Below are positions 6,575 through 10,522 of a stretch of 10,522 nucleotides of DNA, piece after piece. Position numbers and translations under genes: made by a program. The notes beneath the pieces were generated by a model. The model was not told the origin of the DNA. It did not search any database and saw only the letters and a program-made list of their open reading frames with translations. The stretch is from CALFMR01 sp035550595 (lineage in GTDB: Bacteria; Acidobacteriota; Vicinamibacteria; Vicinamibacterales; SCN-69-37), in the NCBI GenBank assembly GCA_035550595.1, contig DASZOV010000121.1, positions 1 through 10,522 on the forward strand, written 5' to 3'. Numbering within the stretch: position 1 is the stretch's first letter; every line of letters begins with the position of its first letter.

Positions 6575-7312
6575 ATGAAACGGACCGGTCAAGGCGAGGC
6601 GCGACCGCCGGAACGCCGGCGCGCACGGTTGGACGACGACGGGTTCATTCTGGTCGCCCTGCTCGTGGGCATGGCCGTGGCCGCGATCTGGATGGGCACG
6701 CTCCTGCCGTCATGGCGCCAGCAGGCCGTCCGCGAACAGGAGGAGGAACTCATCTTCCGCGGCGAACAGTACGCGCGCGCGATCGCGCTGTACCGCCGCA
6801 AGACGGGATCGCTGCCGCCGAACTTCGACGTCCTCGTTTCGCAGCACTACCTGCGCCGGCAGTACCTCGATCCGATCACCGGCAAGCCGTTCCTCCCCGT
6901 GGGCGGCACGACGGGCGCCGCCGCGAGCTCGCCTGGCGCAGTGGCGACGATGCCGTCGGGCACGGGACTCGTCTCGGTCGGGATCACGGGCGTGCGCAGC
7001 ACGAGCAACGAGACGTCGATCAAGATTTACAACAACCAGCAGACCTACTCTCAGTGGGCGTTCGACTGGAGTGCGGCCGCGGCGCGCATGGGCGATCTGT
7101 CCGGCATCAATCGGACGTCGCTGCCCGGTGGCCTCGGCCTCGGCGGACGTGGTGGACGTGGGGAACTGCCGCCGATCGAGCCGGGCGGTGGCTCGCTCAT
7201 CAACGGACCGAACCGGGGCGGGCGAAGCGCGACACCGCCCGGTGCTGGATCGGGCGGCTTCGGTCCCATCACTCCCGGCGCCGGCGGCTCACGCGGCCGC
7301 GGCGGGCAATAG
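6575..7312 (+). CDS. Atypical pseudopilin-like type II secretion protein with Gly-rich tail
   Basis: 245 aa. A 23-residue Arg-rich leader ends LDDDG, then FILVALLVGMAVAAIWMG forms a hydrophobic helix (about 24-42). Cleavage after Gly23 would put Phe at +1 but Ala, not Glu, at +5. The following helix carries REQEEELIFRGEQYARAI (about 53-70), a signature I associate with pseudopilin-like proteins in acidobacterial secretin clusters. SLPPNFDVLVSQHYLRRQYLDPITGKPF parallels the IPxDPIT region of the two upstream GspG-like proteins. The last ~60 residues are rich in Gly, Pro and Arg and look disordered. Missing Glu+5 is a known trait of some minor pseudopilins such as GspK, so this may cap a filament rather than form its body. 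The last 24 bases overlap the convergent hydrolase gene. Confidence 0.8.
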   Translation: MKRTGQGEARPPERRRARLDDDGFILVALLVGMAVAAIWMGTLLPSWRQQAVREQEEELIFRGEQYARAIALYRRKTGSLPPNFDVLVSQHYLRRQYLDPITGKPFLPVGGTTGAAASSPGAVATMPSGTGLVSVGITGVRSTSNETSIKIYNNQQTYSQWAFDWSAAAARMGDLSGINRTSLPGGLGLGGRGGRGELPPIEPGGGSLINGPNRGGRSATPPGAGSGGFGPITPGAGGSRGRGGQ

Positions 7313-8368
7313 CGCACCGGCCGCTTCCAGGTCAGCCACGACCGCATCATGAATCGCAGGTCGCAGGGCGACGAACGCGTCTCGCGTCCGCGCGGGATGC
7401 ACGCGGTTGGTGAGCAGCACGACGTAGAGATCCCTCGCCCAATCAATCCACAGTGACGTGCCGGTGAAGCCGGTGTGACCGATCGCCGATGCCGACAGCC
7501 GCGTCCCGCACGACGACGTCGGCCGCATCGTGTCCCAGCCGAGCGCGCGCGAGCTGCCGGGGACGCCGGTCCGCGCGGCGAACCGTCGCATGAGATCCGC
7601 GTCACCGAGCCGCGTGCGGCCGTGGAACGTCTCGAGCACGAGCCGCGCGAATGCGGCAACGTCCTCGACCGAGCCGAACAGCCCCGCGTGCGCAGCGACG
7701 CCGTCGAGTTGGGCCGCGTTCTCGTCGTGGACCTCGCCGACGAGCAGCCGGCCGCGCCAGGGATCGACTTCGGTCGGCGCGATACGCGTCCGTTCGGTGG
7801 CCGATGGGCGATAGCCGAGCGACGCGCGCCATGGCTCGGCAAACGTGGCGAATTGGCGATCGAGCGCGCAACCGGCGATCGTCTCCAGCACGAAGCCCAG
7901 CGCGATGAACCCGACGTCCGAATAGATCGACTGCGATCCGGTGGGGTAGGCGAGCGGCAGCGCGGCGATGCGCGCGTCGATGGCCGCGCGGCCGGCGACG
8001 CCGTCGATCCAGAAGCGATCGTGCGCGGGCAAACCCGACGAGTGATCGAGCAATTGACGCACGCGCACGTCACGACGATCAGCTCGTCGCCACGTCGCGA
8101 GAAAGCGCGAGACCGGTGCGTCGAGATTCAATCGCCCGTCCGCCACGAGCCGCATCGCGAGCGATGTCGTCGCAATGACTTTGGTGAGCGAGGCGAGATC
8201 GAAGATCGTGTCCGGTCGGCACGGCGCGCTCGATGCGTCGAACGTCAGTCGGCCGATCGCCGATGACCACCGCGATCCGGCACGCCCGCCGACGTCGATC
8301 GCGAGCGCCGGGAACGCGTGCGAGTCGAGCGCGGAGGCGAGGACCGCTTCAGTCCGTGAGAATCGCAT
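7289..8368 (-). CDS. Serine beta-lactamase-fold hydrolase, YbbE/AmiE-like (putative MurNAc-L-Ala amidase)
   Basis: 359 aa penicillin-binding/class C beta-lactamase fold. Catalytic elements are all present: S60-L-T-K63 (SxxK, in FDLASLTKVIAT), Y149-S-D151 (YxN-like, in SIYSDVGFIALG) and H298-T-G300 (KTG-like, in GHTGFTGTS). The stretches GEVHDENA (211-218), AAHAGLFGS and HTGFTGTS resemble the YbbE group, whose Bacillus subtilis member AmiE removes the stem peptide from MurNAc in cell-wall recycling. A divergent nagB and a nearby murQ support that role. No signal peptide is visible, so it would act in the cytoplasm, unlike the secreted Bacillus enzyme. No strong ribosome site precedes the ATG. 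A generic esterase or beta-lactamase-like role cannot be excluded. Confidence 0.85.
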   Translation of the reverse strand: MRFSRTEAVLASALDSHAFPALAIDVGGRAGSRWSSAIGRLTFDASSAPCRPDTIFDLASLTKVIATTSLAMRLVADGRLNLDAPVSRFLATWRRADRRDVRVRQLLDHSSGLPAHDRFWIDGVAGRAAIDARIAALPLAYPTGSQSIYSDVGFIALGFVLETIAGCALDRQFATFAEPWRASLGYRPSATERTRIAPTEVDPWRGRLLVGEVHDENAAQLDGVAAHAGLFGSVEDVAAFARLVLETFHGRTRLGDADLMRRFAARTGVPGSSRALGWDTMRPTSSCGTRLSASAIGHTGFTGTSLWIDWARDLYVVLLTNRVHPARTRDAFVALRPAIHDAVVADLEAAGALLPAAAA

Positions 8369-8465
8369 GGCGCCGGCCGTTCATCCTTGGATACGCTAAC
8401 CCAAAGCGGCGGAAGAGACCGGGCCGGCCATCGGCGCGGGACGCGACGCGCGGAGTCGGAGGGTC
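8369..8465. promoter_or_regulatory. Divergent intergenic region between hydrolase and nagB
   Basis: This 97-base gap separates the 5' ends of two genes transcribed away from each other, so promoters for both are expected here or just inside the genes. GGAGG at 8458-8462 is the nagB ribosome site, only 3 bases from its ATG. I see no convincing -35/-10 pair or operator palindrome by eye. Confidence 0.45.
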
Positions 8466-9215
8466 ATGCGCATCATCATCCAGCCATCGGCACGCACCGC
8501 GGCCACCGAAGCGGCCGGACTCATCGCGGCCGCACTCGACGCCAAGCCCGATCTGGTCATCGGCCTGCCGACGGGCCGGACGGCCGTCCCGATGTACCGC
8601 GCACTCGCGGCGCTCCACCGCGCCGGACGCGCGAGCTTGCGCGACGCGACGTCGTTCAACCTCGACGAGTTCATCGGCATTCCCGCGACGCATCCGGGGA
8701 GCTATCGGTCGTTCATGACGCGGCATCTGTTCCGGCACGTCGATCTGCCGGTCGAGCGGGCGTACGTCCTGAACGGCCTCGCACGTCATCCCCGCGAAGC
8801 GGCGGCCGCGTTCGAGACGGCGATCGAAACCGCCGGCGGCCTCGACGTCGCCGTCGTCGGACTCGGCGCCAACGGCCACATCGGGTTCAACGAACCGGGT
8901 CCCACGCTCTCGGCGCGCACGCACGTCGTGAAGCTGCACGCGAGCACGCGACGCGCGAATGCCGCGCTCTTCGGGGGCGACTGGCGCCGCGTGCCGACAT
9001 CGGCGCTGTCGATGGGCATGGCGACGATTCTCGGGGCGCGACGCGTCGTGCTGCTGGCCACGGGCCGGCACAAGGCAGCCATCGTGACGCGTGCGCTCAG
9101 CGGGCCGATCACGACGCGCGTGCCGGGGTCGCTGCTGCAGACGCATCCGAATTGTGTGGTCGTGCTCGACCGCGAGTCGGGGCGAGGCCTCGCGGCGCGG
9201 ATCAGCCGAGCTTGA
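8466..9215 (+). CDS. nagB: Glucosamine-6-phosphate deaminase
   Basis: 249 aa cytoplasmic enzyme converting glucosamine-6-phosphate to fructose-6-phosphate and ammonia. It has the phosphate-binding GLPTGRTAVPMYRAL (33-47), SFNLDEF with the proposed base D67, and GLGANGHIGFNEPG with N136, H138 and E143. Against Escherichia coli NagB these align to D72, D141, H143 and E148 with a constant offset of 5. The D141 position is therefore Asn, which I recall from the shorter Gram-positive-type NagB proteins; length also fits that type. Near the end, ALSGPITTRVPGSLLQTHPN matches the family lid/C-terminal signature. The gene diverges from the amidase-like hydrolase and its 3' end overlaps murQ by 14 bases. 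It supplies the last step after MurQ and NagA in amino-sugar recycling; nagA is not in the window. Confidence 0.93.
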   Translation: MRIIIQPSARTAATEAAGLIAAALDAKPDLVIGLPTGRTAVPMYRALAALHRAGRASLRDATSFNLDEFIGIPATHPGSYRSFMTRHLFRHVDLPVERAYVLNGLARHPREAAAAFETAIETAGGLDVAVVGLGANGHIGFNEPGPTLSARTHVVKLHASTRRANAALFGGDWRRVPTSALSMGMATILGARRVVLLATGRHKAAIVTRALSGPITTRVPGSLLQTHPNCVVVLDRESGRGLAARISRA

Positions 9216-10146
9216 GCAGCTTGCGAAGCATCGGCTCGGGGTCCTCGCCGAGCGCGGTGCGGACCGAGTCCTCCGCCCGATGCAGACGGCTGAGCGCCTC
9301 GGCGTAGCTCACGCCTGCCTTGCGCATCACGATCGCCGCCTTGACGTTCCAGCGCGCCGCACGCAGGAGCTGCGCCGCTTCCTCCGGCGTCGCGCCCGTC
9401 ACGAGTGCGACGATGCGCCGGGCGCGATCCTTCAACTTGTCCGATCCGGTGTGGACGTCGACCATCAGATTCCCGTAGGTCTTGCCCACGCGAATCATCA
9501 CGATGGTCGTGAGCATGTTCAGGACCATCTTGGTCGCCGTGCCGGCCTTCAGTCGCGTCGATCCGGCGATGACTTCGGGCCCGACGGCGGGCGCGATGAT
9601 GAGATCGACGTAGTTCTGCAGCTCAGTACCCGGCCAGCACGTCACGAACAGAATGCGCGCGCCTTTCTTGCGCGCCCCCGTGAGCGCGCCGCGGACGAAC
9701 TGTGTGAGCCCGCTGGCCGAGACGCCGATGACGGCATCGCGCTTGGTCACGCGCAGTCGCGCGATGCTGCGCGCACCTTCCTCGAAGTTGTCCTCGACCC
9801 CCTCGCGCGTCTTGAACACGGCGTGCTGGCCGCCGGCCATGATGGCCTGCACGAGCTTGGGCGACGTGCCGAAGGTGAGGGGCATTTCCGCCGCCTCGAG
9901 CAAGCCGAGCCGGCCGCTCGTGCCGGCGCCGACGAGAAACAAGCGGCCGCCACGCTTGAGCGCGCTCACGAGGATCTCGACGCCGTGCGCGATGCGCTCG
10001 CGCTCCTTGTGGACGGCCGCGACAACGCGGCGATCCTCGGCGCCGATGAGATCGATGATGTCGAGCGTGGGCATCTTGTCGATGCCCAGCGTGTCCGGGT
10101 TGATGGCTTCGGTCGGCAGATCCTGCCACTTCGAGTGATAGGGCAT
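9202..10146 (-). CDS. murQ: N-acetylmuramic acid 6-phosphate etherase
   Basis: 314 aa from ATG 10146-10144. The N-terminal WQDLPTEAINPDTLGIDKM (7-25) is the usual MurQ start, so the 51 codons of open frame upstream are rejected. The SIS-fold core has LVGAGTSGRLGLLEAAEMPLTFG (71-93) with catalytic Glu87, and GVEDNF with Glu118. These sit at constant offset 4 from E. coli Glu83 and Glu114. Also present are GPEVIAGSTRLKAGTATKMVLNM and YGNLMVDVHTGSDKL, then a C-terminal helical UBA-like segment (TGATPEEAAQLLRAARWNVKAAIVM). MurQ cleaves the lactyl ether of MurNAc-6-phosphate to GlcNAc-6-phosphate and D-lactate. The neighbouring nagB and AmiE-like gene fit one recycling pathway. A GGGAG lies about 10 bases before the start. 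Complete by length. Confidence 0.95.
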   Translation of the reverse strand: MPYHSKWQDLPTEAINPDTLGIDKMPTLDIIDLIGAEDRRVVAAVHKERERIAHGVEILVSALKRGGRLFLVGAGTSGRLGLLEAAEMPLTFGTSPKLVQAIMAGGQHAVFKTREGVEDNFEEGARSIARLRVTKRDAVIGVSASGLTQFVRGALTGARKKGARILFVTCWPGTELQNYVDLIIAPAVGPEVIAGSTRLKAGTATKMVLNMLTTIVMIRVGKTYGNLMVDVHTGSDKLKDRARRIVALVTGATPEEAAQLLRAARWNVKAAIVMRKAGVSYAEALSRLHRAEDSVRTALGEDPEPMLRKLLKLG

Positions 10147-10283
10147 AAAGAGCGCACTCCCGTGGCCGGCAGCGGCCAGAAACGCGGCCGACTGCCTCCG
10201 CATGGCGCGGTCCGAAGATGTCGCGTCACACAGCGCCTGGGAGCGGACTAGGGTACTTCGCCGGAGCAGGGACTGCAACGCGA

Positions 10284-10366
10284 CACGCGAAGACACCAAG
10301 AAGCCTCACGCGAAGCCTGAAAAAGTTGTGGAGAGGGCTTCACGCGAAGGCGCGAAGATCGCGAAG
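10284..10366. repeat. Cluster of CGCGAAG motifs (eroded intergenic repeat)
   Basis: CGCGAAG occurs five times in 83 bases, at 10286, 10309, 10343, 10351 and 10360; the first three are preceded by CA (CACGCGAAG). The last three are nearly tandem (8- and 9-base steps), while the first two are 23 and 34 bases apart. This looks like a decayed tandem repeat of the kind scattered in intergenic DNA of GC-rich soil bacteria. No coding or promoter role is evident. Confidence 0.65.
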
Positions 10367-10402
10367 GGGAACAATCAAAAAACAGATGACACCGCGAGCC
10401 CC

Positions 10403-10430
10403 CGAGCGTAGCGAGGGTGGCGAAGCGCCG
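10403..10430 (+). repeat. 28-bp direct repeat, copy 1
   Basis: The 28-base unit beginning CGAGCGTAGCGAGG and ending GGCGAAGCGCCG matches copy 2 at 26 of 28 positions (GT versus AC in the middle). An A-rich run followed by AGATGAC and CGCGAG lies upstream of both copies, so the duplicated unit is longer than the 28 bases. It is followed here by a GC hairpin. Confidence 0.75.
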
Positions 10431-10432
10431 TA

Positions 10433-10454
10433 GCGCGGGGGTGGGGCCCCGCGC
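10433..10454. repeat. Perfect 8-bp GC hairpin
   Basis: GCGCGGGG (10433-10440) pairs with CCCCGCGC (10447-10454) around the loop GTGGGG. There is no T-run after the stem in either reading direction, so an intrinsic terminator is not supported. It belongs to the repeat unit that begins at 10403. Confidence 0.6.
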
Positions 10455-10474
10455 CCTGCAAAAAAGATGACTCG

Positions 10475-10502
10475 CGAGCGTAGCGAGGACGGCGAAGCGC
10501 CG
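10475..10502 (+). repeat. 28-bp direct repeat, copy 2 (truncated context)
   Basis: This is the second copy of the CGAGCGTAGCGAGG...GGCGAAGCGCCG unit, starting 72 bases after copy 1. Where copy 1 continues into TAGCGCGGGGGTGGGGCCCC, this copy runs into a pure G tract and the sequence ends. Confidence 0.75.
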
Positions 10503-10503
10503 T

Positions 10504-10521
10504 GGGGGGGGGGGGGGGGGG
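10504..10521. other. 18-base poly-G run at sequence end
   Basis: Eighteen consecutive G residues followed by a single terminal C. Position at the extreme end of the sequence and the break in repeat homology suggest a sequencing or assembly artefact, such as no-signal G calls in two-colour chemistry, rather than a genuine tract. Confidence 0.6.
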
Positions 10522-10522
10522 C

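Larger units (their letters stand above)
10147..10522. other. Gene-free right end, repeat-rich
   Basis: No supported gene lies in these 376 bases. The first ~110 should contain the murQ promoter, though I cannot point to one. The rest holds scattered CGCGAAG motifs, A-rich patches, a direct repeat, a hairpin and a terminal poly-G, each listed separately. Open frames through it on the + strand are short and compositionally unlike proteins. Confidence 0.6.

Noticed and set aside
7289..10146. Antibiotic resistance or defence island
   Set aside because: The beta-lactamase-fold gene resembles YbbE/AmiE rather than a resistance enzyme, and its neighbours are recycling enzymes. No nuclease, helicase, toxin or reverse transcriptase is seen.
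9091..10251. 386-codon + strand frame opposite murQ
   Set aside because: The - strand carries all MurQ signatures; this frame is its complement and shows none.
10147..10299. 51-codon upstream extension of murQ
   Set aside because: No resemblance to MurQ N-termini; the canonical WQDLPTE start follows ATG 10146 and GGGAG precedes it.
10433..10454. Intrinsic terminator
   Set aside because: The hairpin is perfect, but no T-run follows it on either strand; the nearby A-run lies after the stem on the + strand, so its T-run precedes the stem on the - strand.

Overview
The window is GC-rich (about two thirds G+C), densely packed bacterial DNA. Protein features suggest Acidobacteriota, most likely a Vicinamibacteria-type soil lineage: a PilN beginning NLSSRPFYNERG, a secretin with a C-terminal cohesin-like domain, and GspG-like pseudopilins ending in DGxxYxxW. 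The taxonomy is an inference from gene style, not a database match. The right edge looks like a contig end, because it runs into degenerate repeats and an 18-G run.

Left part (1-5192, + strand): a tightly coupled envelope-machine operon. It holds the last codons of a pilM-like gene, then pilN, pilO, a pilP/gspC-like gene, a lipoprotein secretin (PilQ/GspD type) and two tandem GspG-like pseudopilin genes. The pilN-pilO and pilO-pilP junctions are both ATGA overlaps. The system mixes type IV pilus alignment proteins (PilM/N/O) with type II secretion features (a membrane-anchored GspC-like coupler and GspG-like pseudopilins). No ATPase, platform protein or prepilin peptidase lies in the window.

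Middle (5193-7312): a heptanucleotide CTTCNNN tandem array follows the second pseudopilin gene. Next is an inverted gene (- strand) for a lipoprotein with two Big1-like and two PKD-like domains. Head to head with it, only 25 bp away, is a third pseudopilin-like gene on the + strand that lacks the usual Glu+5. The lipoprotein gene is therefore embedded antisense inside the pseudopilin region.

Right part (7289-10146): three genes consistent with peptidoglycan amino-sugar recycling. They are a serine beta-lactamase-fold hydrolase resembling the YbbE/AmiE MurNAc-L-Ala amidase group (-), glucosamine-6-phosphate deaminase nagB (+), and MurNAc-6-phosphate etherase murQ (-). Coding ends overlap convergently at 7289-7312 and 9202-9215.

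The last ~375 bases hold no gene. They contain scattered CGCGAAG motifs, a 28-bp direct repeat (26/28 identical), a perfect 8-bp hairpin and the terminal poly-G. I saw no CRISPR array, transposase, tRNA or rRNA, and no recognisable defence system.
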